DNA of 64,000 nucleotides from Terriglobia bacterium. GTDB taxonomy: Bacteria > Acidobacteriota > Terriglobia > UBA7540. Position 1 is the stretch's first letter, and each line of letters opens with the position of its first letter. Below the pieces are notes generated by a model. The model worked only from the letters and a program-made list of their open reading frames with translations. It made no database searches and was not told the origin of the DNA. The DNA is taken from assembly GCA_030041095.1 (NCBI GenBank), contig JASHON010000087.1, positions 17,494-81,493 on the forward strand. The letters run 5' to 3'. Shown piece after piece: positions 1 through 9,273 of the stretch. The position numbers were made by a program, and so were the translations under genes.

Positions 1-784
1 GCTGATAACGGTCAGCGTCTGACGGTTCGGTAAAGGTTCCCGTCGCAAAGTAGTCCATCATTTGTCTGAAGATCCAGGGGTTTGCCGGTGCAGCGCGGCC
101 GATCATCACCGCGTCGCAGTGAGTACGCTCCCAAAGGGCGGATGCGGCTTGGGGCGTGGTGACATCGCCGTTGCCGATGACGGGAATGCGAACGCTCTCT
201 TTCACTTGCTGGATGATTTCCCAGTTTGCGGCCCCGCTATAACCCTGCATGCGGGTACGGGGATGAACGGCAACGGCCTCCACGCCGCATTCTTCTGCCA
301 TGCGGGCCACGGGGACCGCAACGATTTCGTCATCGCTCCATCCTGAGCGGATCTTGGCCGTGAACGGAATGCGGACGGACGAACGGATCCGGCTGAAAAT
401 CCGGCCGAGCAGCGGTAAGTCGCGCAGGAGCCCCGATCCTCCGCACTTCACAACTTTTTTCGCAGGACAACCCAGGTTGAGGTCGATGAGGTCAAAGCCG
501 AGGTCTTCGATCATTCGAGCTGCTTCAGACAAATGGTCGGGATCGGCGCCGAAGATTTGCGCGGAGATCGGCCGCTCCTCATCCTTGTAATAAAGAAAGC
601 GCTGCGACTTCAGGTTCTGCCGGATCATGCCTTCGCTCGATACGAACTCCGTCATGATCAGGCCGCACCCTCTGAGCTGCTTGATGAAGCGGCGGAAGAC
701 TGTGTCGGTGATTCCGGCCATCGGCGCGAGGATGTGAGCCGGCCGAATGCTGGCGTTCCGAATTCTCAGTTCGTCGAAGACCAT
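1..784 (-). CDS. dus: tRNA-dihydrouridine synthase (Dus family), C-terminus cut by window edge
   Basis: FMN enzyme that reduces uridine to dihydrouridine in the D-loop of tRNA. The 261 codons visible begin MVFDELRIRNASI and show the APMAGITD flavin-binding start near residue 20. The motif LNLGCPAKKVVKCGGSG carries the catalytic cysteine, and an HPRTRMQGYSG motif follows. These place it in the DusB-like bacterial group. The ATG at 784 is the only sensible start. The reading frame is still open at base 1, so about 70-80 residues of the C-terminal tRNA-binding domain lie outside. It is the last visible gene of the minus-strand block, 36 bp after the FabZ-like gene, so it is probably cotranscribed with it. 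The Dus family is certain; the subfamily is not. Confidence 0.93.
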   Translation of the reverse strand, partial: MVFDELRIRNASIRPAHILAPMAGITDTVFRRFIKQLRGCGLIMTEFVSSEGMIRQNLKSQRFLYYKDEERPISAQIFGADPDHLSEAARMIEDLGFDLIDLNLGCPAKKVVKCGGSGLLRDLPLLGRIFSRIRSSVRIPFTAKIRSGWSDDEIVAVPVARMAEECGVEAVAVHPRTRMQGYSGAANWEIIQQVKESVRIPVIGNGDVTTPQAASALWERTHCDAVMIGRAAPANPWIFRQMMDYFATGTFTEPSDADRYQ

Positions 785-820
785 GGGATCAGAACTAAGA
801 AGCAGGAGACGAGAGAAATC

Positions 821-1276
821 TTAAGATGCTGGCCGCGCCCACACGTCGCCCGCTGGCGCGATGGCGAATCGCATGTGCCCGTTGGCGATGATTTCCCGTC
901 CGCGAAAAACCGTCCCTTGCAGTTCCCCAAGATTTCCCCTTAGCTTCAGCACCTCAGCCTCTGCGCGGAGCACGTCGCCAGCGTAGGCGGGCACACGCAT
1001 TTCGGCGAGCGGAATATGAAGGATGAGTGGGATTCTTCCTTCCATTCCGGCACGCTCCATCACCAGCACCGCGCCCAGTTGCGTGGTCATTTCCAGCAGG
1101 ATCCCGCAGGGAACAAGCGGTGCGCCGGGAAAATGACCGGAGGCGTAGCATTCATCGGCGGTGAAGGTCTTGAGCCCTGAGATTCGCCTCTCTGGAACAA
1201 ATTCGGTAATCCGGTCGATGAGCAGGAACGGGTAGCGGTGCGGAAGAACGCGCCGGATATCGGGCTGTTCCATCAT
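821..1276 (-). CDS. fabZ: 3-hydroxyacyl-ACP dehydratase, FabZ-like hotdog protein
   Basis: A 151-residue single hotdog-fold protein with the FabZ signature: LPHRYPFLLIDR near residue 12, then GHFPGAPLVPCGILLE near residue 47. The last motif carries the catalytic His (GHFPG) and Glu (LLE). In classical FabZ the segment after the proline reads PGVL; here it is PCGIL. The family dehydrates 3-hydroxyacyl-ACP in fatty-acid elongation, but FabA/FabZ-like homologues also serve polyketide or storage-lipid routes. There is no lpxA, lpxD or other fab gene beside it, so its role in the main pathway is not proven by context. Its ATG overlaps the stop of the upstream nuclease gene by 4 bp, which implies translational coupling. 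Confidence 0.85.
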   Translation of the reverse strand: MMEQPDIRRVLPHRYPFLLIDRITEFVPERRISGLKTFTADECYASGHFPGAPLVPCGILLEMTTQLGAVLVMERAGMEGRIPLILHIPLAEMRVPAYAGDVLRAEAEVLKLRGNLGELQGTVFRGREIIANGHMRFAIAPAGDVWARPAS

Positions 1277-2334
1277 GACTTCTCGAGCGCCAGTGCCCTT
1301 TGTTGGGCGGCAGCTCCTGTCGCAGCCTGAGCCTTAGAAACCCCGCTCGGGCGGGGCGCTTTGTCTCCGGCGTCTCGTCGCTCGTCTTTGGACTCTGCCT
1401 TCAACAGTTCGCGCCCCAGCGCGCGGTTGCGGCTGGTCCAATCGCCCGGCCGGTCCCGTTCCGCCTCGTATTGCGCCCGCACGCTTTCTAACTTGGAATC
1501 CAGCTCGTCAAGATAATGGAGCGCCAATGCTTCGGCGAACATGGGCTCTTTGGGAGAGCCAAATTCGAGTTTCCCATGATGGGACAGGATCATGTGCTCT
1601 ACCTGGGCTTTTAGCATTGCCGGAAATCCAGGAATGGCCCTGATCTTTTCCTGCACCATCTCGACTGCCATGGAAATATGACCCAGCAGTTGTCCACGTG
1701 TCGAATAACGGAAAGCCCGCTGAAAACTGAGCTCTTCGATCTTGCCCAAGTCGTGGAGCACAATTCCTGCAAGAATCAAGGAACGATTGAGCCAAGGATA
1801 ATGATCCGCCAACATGTCCCCGAGCTGCCAAAGCGAGCTTACATGTTCGAGCAATCCTCCGAGATAAGCATGGTGCAGAACCATGGCCGCGGGCGCCAGC
1901 TTGTATTTGGCAGCGAGAGCCGGGTCCTCCAGAACGGCCAGCAGCAACTGCTTGAGCGGTCCTTCGGGCTCCCTCCGCACGCGCTCGAGGAGGGCCTCGT
2001 ACATCTCTTCCGGGTCCTGGGTGCATTTCGGAAGAAAATCACGCAAATCGATTGGCTCGTCGCGGCAGGCGCGAATATCGCGGACGGCGATTTGGAGCAC
2101 GTTTTGATAGCGCTCGACGGCCCCTTCAATGTGCACCACGTCATCCACATCGAAGTCTGCTGTAATCCGGTCGCAGTCCCACAATTTGCCTTTGATCGTG
2201 CCGCTTGAGTCGCGCAACTCGAGGTCGAGGTAGGCGCTGCCCGTGCGCGCATTCTTCCGCTCCTTTCCCTGCAACAGGAACTCAGAACTCACGCGACGGC
2301 CGGCCTCAAGGTCCGCGATAAAGGCTTTTTTCAT
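1273..2334 (-). CDS. YhaM-like 3'-5' exoribonuclease (OB-fold plus HD domain)
   Basis: A 353-residue protein. The N-terminal ~90 residues form an OB-fold nucleic-acid-binding domain (opening KKAFIADLEAGRRVSSEFLL). An HD phosphohydrolase domain follows, with HHAYLGGLLEHV near residue 154, the pair HDLGK near 194, and HHGK near 252 as metal ligands. This order is that of YhaM/Cbf1, a 3'-to-5' exonuclease acting on RNA and single-stranded DNA. The C-terminal ~45 residues are charged and low in complexity. It overlaps surA upstream and the FabZ-like gene downstream by 4 bp each, so the three are translated from one message. Nuclease function is inferred from family; HD proteins can hydrolyse other phosphoesters. 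Confidence 0.85.
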   Translation of the reverse strand: MKKAFIADLEAGRRVSSEFLLQGKERKNARTGSAYLDLELRDSSGTIKGKLWDCDRITADFDVDDVVHIEGAVERYQNVLQIAVRDIRACRDEPIDLRDFLPKCTQDPEEMYEALLERVRREPEGPLKQLLLAVLEDPALAAKYKLAPAAMVLHHAYLGGLLEHVSSLWQLGDMLADHYPWLNRSLILAGIVLHDLGKIEELSFQRAFRYSTRGQLLGHISMAVEMVQEKIRAIPGFPAMLKAQVEHMILSHHGKLEFGSPKEPMFAEALALHYLDELDSKLESVRAQYEAERDRPGDWTSRNRALGRELLKAESKDERRDAGDKAPRPSGVSKAQAATGAAAQQRALALEKS

Positions 2335-3389
2335 TCACCCCCTTCGGCGGTAGTAGTGCCGTTCTGGGGAGCCGCTCCGGCGTCGACAAACCCTGGGGCA
2401 ATCCAGATGTAGCTTTCCGTTCGAAGCTTCGTCAGATAGTCGTGAAGGGCGGGTTGCATCTTTTGGTTGTATAGAAGATTGTCCACTTGCTCTTCAACTT
2501 CTTGAAACTTGGGCGGGCCGGGGCTCCGCTCATCCAGGACTTTCACAATAACGTAGCCAGCGGAAAGGGAGATAACTTTGGAAATGTCCCCGGGGTCAAG
2601 ACTCTTGATGGCGTCGGAGATGACCGGCAGCAGCGATCCGGCCGGGAAGAAGCCCACGTCGCCGTCATTCTTCTGGGGCCCATCCGAGTATTTCTTGAGC
2701 ACATCGCTCCAGTTCGCTCCTCCCAGCGCCATCTCGTATGCCGCTTGGGCGCGCTTCTCTGCTCCCGTTCCCCATTTGTCTTTCGAAACTTGAATCTCCG
2801 CCAATTCTACGCCCGCCGGGCTTTGGAACTCATTTTTGTGCGCTTCGAAGTATTTCTTCGCTTCAGACTGCGTCACCGTGATCAAGGAGCCCACCCGCTG
2901 CTCGACGACCTGCTGGGTTAGAAACCTTTTCCGGATATTGCTTTCATAGTCTTCCCAAATCAAGCCGTTTTTCTCAACCAGCATCTGAAGATCGTAGATG
3001 GATGCAAGGCCCATTTGCTTCCGAATCTGGTCGAGATATTCCACGACGTTGGCATCGACGTTGATGTTCAAATCCTTCGCCTTCTGGACGAGCAAATCCT
3101 GGTCGATCATCTGTTCCAGCAAGTCACGCTGTTCAGTGTTGTATCGATCTTCGAGCTCAGCCCCCGAGTATTTTTGGGCCAGGGTGTCGTGGAGTTGTTC
3201 TTTGGCCAGGTCATACTGCCGCTCCGTAATGATCTTTTCGTTGACACGAGCGATGATGCGGTCGATCAGGACTTCGCGCGCAAACGCCGGCGCCGCCACG
3301 GCAACGATTGCGGCGGCGAGAAGAGGCAACAGCAAGCGCCTGTTACGAGCGTTGCGATGAAGATTCGACTGTGCGGTATGGCTTCTCAT
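2331..3389 (-). CDS. surA: SurA/PpiC-type periplasmic peptidyl-prolyl isomerase
   Basis: A 352-residue exported chaperone. Residues 1-37 are a signal peptide (basic start, hydrophobic LLLPLLAAAIVAVAA, likely cleavage after APAFA). A SurA N-terminal helical domain follows, starting IDRIIARVNEKIITERQYD. A single parvulin domain covers roughly 195-300 and includes WSDVLKKYSDGP, GDVGFFPAGSLLP and ISLSAGYVIVKVLDE. Classical E. coli SurA has two parvulin domains, so this is the shorter form. It probably escorts outer-membrane proteins across the periplasm, which implies a diderm cell. GAGGAAA lies about 7 nt before the ATG. It heads the four-gene run surA, yhaM-like, fabZ-like, dus, and is 178 bp downstream of mfd. 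Confidence 0.9.
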   Translation of the reverse strand: MRSHTAQSNLHRNARNRRLLLPLLAAAIVAVAAPAFAREVLIDRIIARVNEKIITERQYDLAKEQLHDTLAQKYSGAELEDRYNTEQRDLLEQMIDQDLLVQKAKDLNINVDANVVEYLDQIRKQMGLASIYDLQMLVEKNGLIWEDYESNIRKRFLTQQVVEQRVGSLITVTQSEAKKYFEAHKNEFQSPAGVELAEIQVSKDKWGTGAEKRAQAAYEMALGGANWSDVLKKYSDGPQKNDGDVGFFPAGSLLPVISDAIKSLDPGDISKVISLSAGYVIVKVLDERSPGPPKFQEVEEQVDNLLYNQKMQPALHDYLTKLRTESYIWIAPGFVDAGAAPQNGTTTAEGGE

Positions 3390-3567
3390 AATTTTTCCTC
3401 GCCTCGGATTTCAAGGCATCTCAAAGCCGCCCAGCACCATGAGACTGCCACGCAAAACCGAAAACTACTCCAGGCAACCCCGCGCCTGCAATCTCGCTTC
3501 CCCAGGCAGCCCCGTGACACCCATTCGCTTTCGTCTGCTACCGGCGGCCTTGTACCTGAGACTTATC

Positions 3568-6500
3568 TTAGTTCCGTCCGCTCAATTCGCGCAATACGCT
3601 CGCGATTTCCGAAGTTGGGTCGGGCAAAGTGGAGGGAAAGACCAAAATCCCGCCTGGACGAAGGCGGGAGCCGCGGCGTTTGTGAACGAACCGCATCAGA
3701 CTCTCGGGTGAGAGAGGGGTTTGCGAGTCGAACCGGACCCACACCTCGCTGGCTTTGCGATCAATCGAGACGATCATCATCGACTCGGCCAGCGATTTTA
3801 GGATCGCGTATTTCAGCAGCGTGTGAACCGACTCCGGCAGCGGGCCATAGCGATCCGTCATTTCGGCCTCCACTTCCGCTACGTCCTGCTCGTGGCGCAA
3901 CCCGGAAATCCGCTTATACATGCGGAGCCGCTGGCTTTCATCTGAGATGTAGTCGCCGGGGATGCGAATATCGGCGCCCAGATTCAGCGTGGTATGTGTC
4001 TCCGGGCGCGGCGGTTCTCCCTTCAACTCTTCCACGGTCTGATCGAGCATCTTGAGATACAAATCGAGCCCGATCGAAGCCAGGTGGCCGGATTGTTCCG
4101 CTCCCAGAATATTTCCGGCGCCGCGCAGTTCCAGGTCGAGCCCTGCCAGCCGAAATCCGGCGCCTAAATCAGAGAACTCTTTGAGCGCGGCGAGCCGTCG
4201 CCGGGCGATCGGCGTGAGAGAATCCTCGTCCGAAATCAAGAAGTAGGCGTAAGCCCGGCGGTCCGAGCGTCCGACGCGCCCACGAAGCTGATACAGCTCC
4301 GCCAGTCCAAAACGATCCGCGCGATTGACGATGAGCGTGTTGGCGCGGGCAATATCCAATCCGTTCTCGATGATCGAGGTTGAAACCAGGACGTCGTATT
4401 GGTTTTCGACGAATTTGAGCATCACTCTCTCAAGCTCCCCCTCGCCCATCTGCCCATGGGCCACTCCCAGGCGAGCGTTGGGAACAAGGCGTTGAATCAT
4501 CGCAGCAATGTTGAAGATGGATTCGACCCGGTTGTGAACGAAATAGACCTGACCCTGCCGCTCGATCTCCTGAAGAATAGCGGACTGGATGAGCCGCGGC
4601 GTGAAAGCCGCCACAGTCGTCTGAATGGCCAGACGGCCGCGGGGGGGGGATTCGATCACGGAAAGGTCTCTTAGGCCTCCAAGGGACATATGAAGAGTGC
4701 GCGGAATGGGCGTGGCGGACATGGTTAACACGTCCACGTTAGCTTTCAGGCGTTTCAACTTTTCCTTGGCCGCCACGCCAAAACGCTGCTCTTCGTCGAC
4801 AACGAGCAATCCCAAGTCCCGAAATTGGACATCTTTCGACAGCATGCGGTGAGTTCCGATCAGAACGTCCACCTTGCCATCGGCAACATCAGCAAGAATT
4901 TGATTCTGCTGTGCGGCAGACCGAAACCGGCTGAGCATTTCGATGGAGAGAGGAAAGGCTGCCATCCGCCGCCGGAACGTATTGTAGTGCTGGAAAGCCA
5001 GGACCGTGGTGGGAGCAAGCACAGCCACCTGCTTGCTGCCTTGCACGACCTTGAACGCGGCGCGCATGGCTAATTCGGTCTTGCCATATCCCACGTCGCC
5101 GCAGAGCAGCCGGTCCATGGGCTGAGGGCTTTCGAGATCGGACTTGATTTCTTCCAGCGCCTTGAGCTGGTCCGGCGTCTCCTCGAACTCGAAAGCTTCT
5201 TCAAACTCTTTTTGCCACGGAGTGTCAGGCGGAGCGCCCGCACCGCCGCTCATCTTGCGTTCCGCGTAAAGACGCAGGAGTTCCTCGGTCATATCACGCA
5301 GAGCGCGCTTCACCCTGATCTTCGTTCGTACCCAAGCGGTTCCCCCCAACCGGTCGAGTGAAGGCTTGGCGCCGTCTTGCCCGGAGCCCGACCGGTATTT
5401 ATCCACCAGATCCAGCCTCTCGAGCGGAACATAGAGCTTGGCGTCATCCTGGTACGTGAGCAACATGAAGTCGCGATCGCTACCATCGACGGCGATCTGC
5501 CTCAAACCCTGGTAGAGCCCGACTCCGTGATCGACGTGGACGACATAATCTCCAACCCTGAGATCGCTCAGGTCTGAGATAAAGCGGGAAATGGCGGATT
5601 TTCCGCGGATGCGAGCCGCAGTCCATTCTGCGCGGCCGAAGAGGTCGTTTTCGCAAAACAGCGATAGCCGCACGTCCGGGAACATGACCCCCTCATCCAG
5701 GCTGCCGCGAACAATTCGCAGCGGGCGGGCGTCTGGCGGGTTCACTCCGGGCGCGAAGGGCGCTGCCGTGAGACCGGTCTGAGGATGGGGCGAGCCAGAA
5801 CCTTTCGCGAGTTCGCCGGGCAGGACAGTTTCGTAAGGCAGAGAATACTCTTGCAGCGTTTCACAGAGCCGGTCGATTTCGCCAGCAGTCGACGCGGCTA
5901 CTGCCACGTTCTCTCCCGCCTGGCGCCGCTTCTGGAGATCTTCCACCCACGCTTTCAGATTCCCCCGAAACTGGGGTGCTGGCTGCGTGCGCAGGGTGAA
6001 GCGTGAGTGCCTGCGACTCGAGTCTGCGTCAGCGGTAGGGGAAATCTCCGCCTCTTGGATTTCCAATTCTTGAACTGTAAGTTGGGCTAGCGGCGCCAGG
6101 GCACGTTGGAATTCCTCGCTTTGATAGAGGAGATCCTCCGGACGCACGCGAGGTGGGACCACGTCGCGAACTTCGTCGTAAGCGGCAGCCCAAGCCTCCC
6201 TCAAAGTTTGTATCTGGTTCCGGGCTTCAGCCGGTTCATCCCAAACCACGACAGGGCGGTCGAAAAGAGAAAACAGCGTGTAGGGATGTGGCTCCGCCAA
6301 CCATGCGAAAAACTCCCAACCGGGAAACATGGCGGAGTATTCCGGCGCCCACGCAGGCTCCTCATCGGGCTTGCCGGTCTCGCGCGTCCGTGCTTCGAGA
6401 GCCCGAACGAGCGAGTGAAACATGCGGGGCGAAACCCGATGCTCGACAAGCGGAAAGATGCGAATCGATTTGATGGGTTTGCGGGAGCGTTGTGTCTCCG

Positions 6501-7152
6501 GATCATATTCCCTTATTGAGTCAATCTGGTCTGCCGAGAACTCGATCCGTACAGGCCACTCTGCCCGCGGCGAGAATAGATCGATAATACCGCCCCGGGC
6601 GGAATACCCGCCCACGCTTTCCACAGGCTCGTGAATTTCGTAACCGACACCAGCCAAGTGCTCGCTCAGGTCCTCCATCGCCAGCTCATCACCCACGGCA
6701 AGGGAAAGGACGAGCGAACGGTAATAATCGGCGCTGCGAAAGCGCCCGAGAACTGCGATGGATGGCGTAAACAAGATCTGAGTCGTTCGCTCGGCGATTT
6801 TCGAGAGAGTGATCGCACGCCGCTCGGCAATTTCCGGATGCGGCGACCGGCCTTCATAAGGAGTCACATCGAAGAAGGGAAGCGCGTCAACGGAATCCTC
6901 CGCTCCACCGAGCCACCGCTTGAATGTTGCGGTGGAGCGCCTCAACGTATCGGCGCGCTCGTTGTCGGTCGTGAGAACCAGAAGAGGCCGCGCCAGCTTT
7001 TGCGACAGGGCAGCGAAGAGCGCGGCCTTCCCGGTGCTCGTCAGCCCGTAAATCCCGGCCGATCGGGGGCCTTCTCCCTCTGTGGTGCCCAGGACATCGG
7101 CGACGGCCCGTATTGAAGGATGGTCGAGGATTTGTTTCAACAAGGAATGCAT
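3568..7152 (-). CDS. mfd: Transcription-repair coupling factor Mfd
   Basis: A 1194-residue SF2 translocase that removes stalled RNA polymerase and recruits UvrA. The UvrB-like N-terminal module begins with a P-loop-like segment (GLTSTGKAALF) near residue 40. The RNA-polymerase-interacting domain begins near 535 (RVGDYVVHVDHGVGLYQG). The helicase motor has Walker A GDVGYGKTELA, Walker B box DEEQRFGV, TMSATPIPRTLH and QLRGRVGRS. The D7 domain at the C-terminus includes GADIRIPGDYI. Length fits the family. An ATG at 7152 is chosen over the TTG one codon upstream. It lies 40 bp downstream of the heptose adenylyltransferase gene on the same strand, so readthrough from the envelope genes is likely. 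Confidence 0.97.
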   Translation of the reverse strand: MHSLLKQILDHPSIRAVADVLGTTEGEGPRSAGIYGLTSTGKAALFAALSQKLARPLLVLTTDNERADTLRRSTATFKRWLGGAEDSVDALPFFDVTPYEGRSPHPEIAERRAITLSKIAERTTQILFTPSIAVLGRFRSADYYRSLVLSLAVGDELAMEDLSEHLAGVGYEIHEPVESVGGYSARGGIIDLFSPRAEWPVRIEFSADQIDSIREYDPETQRSRKPIKSIRIFPLVEHRVSPRMFHSLVRALEARTRETGKPDEEPAWAPEYSAMFPGWEFFAWLAEPHPYTLFSLFDRPVVVWDEPAEARNQIQTLREAWAAAYDEVRDVVPPRVRPEDLLYQSEEFQRALAPLAQLTVQELEIQEAEISPTADADSSRRHSRFTLRTQPAPQFRGNLKAWVEDLQKRRQAGENVAVAASTAGEIDRLCETLQEYSLPYETVLPGELAKGSGSPHPQTGLTAAPFAPGVNPPDARPLRIVRGSLDEGVMFPDVRLSLFCENDLFGRAEWTAARIRGKSAISRFISDLSDLRVGDYVVHVDHGVGLYQGLRQIAVDGSDRDFMLLTYQDDAKLYVPLERLDLVDKYRSGSGQDGAKPSLDRLGGTAWVRTKIRVKRALRDMTEELLRLYAERKMSGGAGAPPDTPWQKEFEEAFEFEETPDQLKALEEIKSDLESPQPMDRLLCGDVGYGKTELAMRAAFKVVQGSKQVAVLAPTTVLAFQHYNTFRRRMAAFPLSIEMLSRFRSAAQQNQILADVADGKVDVLIGTHRMLSKDVQFRDLGLLVVDEEQRFGVAAKEKLKRLKANVDVLTMSATPIPRTLHMSLGGLRDLSVIESPPRGRLAIQTTVAAFTPRLIQSAILQEIERQGQVYFVHNRVESIFNIAAMIQRLVPNARLGVAHGQMGEGELERVMLKFVENQYDVLVSTSIIENGLDIARANTLIVNRADRFGLAELYQLRGRVGRSDRRAYAYFLISDEDSLTPIARRRLAALKEFSDLGAGFRLAGLDLELRGAGNILGAEQSGHLASIGLDLYLKMLDQTVEELKGEPPRPETHTTLNLGADIRIPGDYISDESQRLRMYKRISGLRHEQDVAEVEAEMTDRYGPLPESVHTLLKYAILKSLAESMMIVSIDRKASEVWVRFDSQTPLSPESLMRFVHKRRGSRLRPGGILVFPSTLPDPTSEIASVLRELSGRN

Positions 7153-7191
7153 CAAACCTGCAGTATTCAGGGCGGGTCAGAGGAAGCCAAA

Positions 7192-7686
7192 CTATTCCGC
7201 GCTCCCGACGATGCGGCGGAGGACCGCAGATGTGGAATATCCCTTTACGACGGGGATTGAGACAACCTGTCCTCCGGCCGCTTGAACTTCTTCCCTACCC
7301 ACGATCCCCTCCAGGGTCCAATCGGCGCCTTTAACCAGTACAGCCGGCAGAACGGCGGAGATCAGGTTGCGCGGCGTGAGGTCGTCGAAAATGGTGACGT
7401 AATCCACAGCCGCCAGCGCTTCGAGTAATTCCGCTCGTTCTTTTTCAGGAAAGATCGGCCGCTTCGGACCCTTCAACTCCCTCACGGTGCGATCGCTGTT
7501 GATGGCTACCAGCAGCCGGTCGCCCAGTTTTCTTGCTTCGCACAAATATCGCGTGTGGCCGGGGTGAAGAAGATCAAAGCATCCGTTAGTGAAGACGAGC
7601 CGCAGTCCCTCCCGCTTGAGCGTGGCTGCCACTTCGATCGCATTTTCAATCGTAAGAATTTTACCGCGCTCCGCGTCTTCGGCCAT
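7192..7686 (-). CDS. rfaE2: D-glycero-beta-D-manno-heptose 1-phosphate adenylyltransferase (HldE C-domain only)
   Basis: A 164-residue nucleotidyltransferase that matches only the cytidylyltransferase half of E. coli HldE. It has the signature [17 protein letters not shown] (HxGH nucleotide-binding motif) and later [17 protein letters not shown]. It should make ADP-heptose for LPS inner core. The kinase half (HldA/RfaE1) is not fused and is not in this window. The ATG at 7686 (MAEDAERG) is preferred to a GTG 33 nt upstream, since the extra residues are unlike the family. It sits between the flippase gene and mfd on the same strand, consistent with an envelope-polysaccharide operon. A glycerol-3-phosphate cytidylyltransferase is the main alternative, but KGADW and the [16 protein letters not shown] tail favour RfaE2. 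Confidence 0.88.
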   Translation of the reverse strand: MAEDAERGKILTIENAIEVAATLKREGLRLVFTNGCFDLLHPGHTRYLCEARKLGDRLLVAINSDRTVRELKGPKRPIFPEKERAELLEALAAVDYVTIFDDLTPRNLISAVLPAVLVKGADWTLEGIVGREEVQAAGGQVVSIPVVKGYSTSAVLRRIVGSAE

Positions 7687-7735
7687 GATCGAAGGGCGCC
7701 TACACCGCGATTTTACCACGCGTTTCGACGCCGGC

Positions 7736-9262
7736 TTACCGGCTGAGCGTGCCGCGAATGGCTTCGACCAACCGAGCCTTCGCCTTCAACCCGAGTGGAT
7801 CTCGCGTCAGGACGAACCACAGAACGAGGGCGCCGTAAACCAAGCCGCCGGCACCGGCCTGAACGGCCAGCGTCAAGACGCCAGGCTTCGGAAATAGCTC
7901 TTTGAGTGCAAGGAGTGCAGCGCCGAACGGAACGCAAAACGCCAGCGGCGGAAGAAAGGCGCGGGTGAGGAACGTGGCTAGAGGAGTTTTCAGAATGCGA
8001 CAGAGATGGGGCGGGTAATAAAACAGCGCGCTCAATGTCATTGGGATCGCGGTTCCAAGCGCGACGCCAAGAATCCCGAACCAATGGAGCATCAAAACGC
8101 TCAGCACGACGTTGGCGCTTCCTTCGGCGATTCGGAGATAGGCGAGTGGGCGATGGCGGGCCATGCCCTGGAGAATATACCGGAGAGTCTCCTCCGAGCG
8201 TGTCAGGCCGACGGCGACGATCAAGACGGCCAGAATGGAGTAGCTCGAAAGATATCGCGCACCCACCCATACTTGGATGATGGGCTTGCCCAGGATGAGA
8301 AACAAAACGATCAGGGGGAAAGAAGTGAACGCGCAGGCCCGGCTCCCATCGATCAAAATCTTCCGCTGCCCTTCCATATCCTCGGTCGCGTCGTAATGGC
8401 TCGACAGCGGACCGAACATACTGCCCACGGCATCGGTAAAGCTTGTGGAGTATCGGACGATCCTTGCCCCGACGGCAAAATACGCCACCGACGCGGCTGA
8501 GATGAACATTCCCGTGATAGCTTCATCCGAAGCAAAGAAAAGCTGGCTCCCCAAGCTGAACACGAAAACCGGCAGGCTGTAGTTGACCATAAGCCGGAAG
8601 CTTTTGCGGTCCACAAACTTCCAGTGGAAACGCAACGGAAGAGCGCGGAGAACCAACACCACGTAAACGCACGGCACGAGCGTACGCACGCCCACGGTCA
8701 CCAGGGAAACAGCCAGCAGGCCAAGCCCGTGAGTGAGAACAACCACCACCAGCGCTGCCCGCACCAACGTGCCTGCCGTCCCAGTCAGATCGACTGTCGG
8801 AAACCTCTGCAGTCCTTCCAGGATTCCCCCGAAAATTCCAAGAGGAAAGCCGAGGGCAACCCCTGTTCCTACGATGAGGAAGAGCCATTGCGCAGATTGG
8901 TGGTACGCTGGCGCGACGCGGAAGATGTGATCGACGTAAACTGTTCCGATCATCGTGATGACCAACGTGACGATTCCCACTAGGCAATATATGAAAAACG
9001 CGGTGTTGACGTAGCGGTTGACATTCTCGTCTTCGTTCCGCGCTACGAACCAGGCAACGTAACGTTGCACGGATGCGGTGATGCCCAGATCGAAAAGGCC
9101 GAAATAGCCCGTCAGCGAGAAAACGAGGACGTACAGTCCCCATCCCTCATCACCCAAACGATGCAGAACAAACGGCGTGAGAAAGATACCGACCAGAACG
9201 CCGGTACCCAGGCGAAGCCAGCGTGTGCTCACTCCTCGAAGCAGACGGACCCGTGCTCTCAT
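7736..9262 (-). CDS. Polysaccharide flippase (Wzx/RfbX-like, MOP superfamily)
   Basis: A ~508-residue integral membrane protein with about 12-14 hydrophobic helices. It opens with [47 protein letters not shown]. That N-terminal pattern is typical of O-antigen/teichoic-acid export flippases of the MOP superfamily. It probably moves lipid-linked oligosaccharide across the inner membrane. The frame stays open upstream to a TTG at 9277 that overlaps the aminotransferase stop. The ATG at 9262 gives a better N-terminus, although neither has a strong ribosome-binding site. Coupling to the DegT gene supports a surface-polysaccharide role. The substrate cannot be deduced. Confidence 0.88.
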   Translation of the reverse strand: MRARVRLLRGVSTRWLRLGTGVLVGIFLTPFVLHRLGDEGWGLYVLVFSLTGYFGLFDLGITASVQRYVAWFVARNEDENVNRYVNTAFFIYCLVGIVTLVITMIGTVYVDHIFRVAPAYHQSAQWLFLIVGTGVALGFPLGIFGGILEGLQRFPTVDLTGTAGTLVRAALVVVVLTHGLGLLAVSLVTVGVRTLVPCVYVVLVLRALPLRFHWKFVDRKSFRLMVNYSLPVFVFSLGSQLFFASDEAITGMFISAASVAYFAVGARIVRYSTSFTDAVGSMFGPLSSHYDATEDMEGQRKILIDGSRACAFTSFPLIVLFLILGKPIIQVWVGARYLSSYSILAVLIVAVGLTRSEETLRYILQGMARHRPLAYLRIAEGSANVVLSVLMLHWFGILGVALGTAIPMTLSALFYYPPHLCRILKTPLATFLTRAFLPPLAFCVPFGAALLALKELFPKPGVLTLAVQAGAGGLVYGALVLWFVLTRDPLGLKAKARLVEAIRGTLSR

Positions 9263-9273
9263 GGCGGATGGGC

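Noticed and set aside
3015..4055. 346-codon plus-strand open frame
   Set aside because: Antisense to surA and the end of mfd; spans their intergenic gap, which no real gene would be expected to do here.
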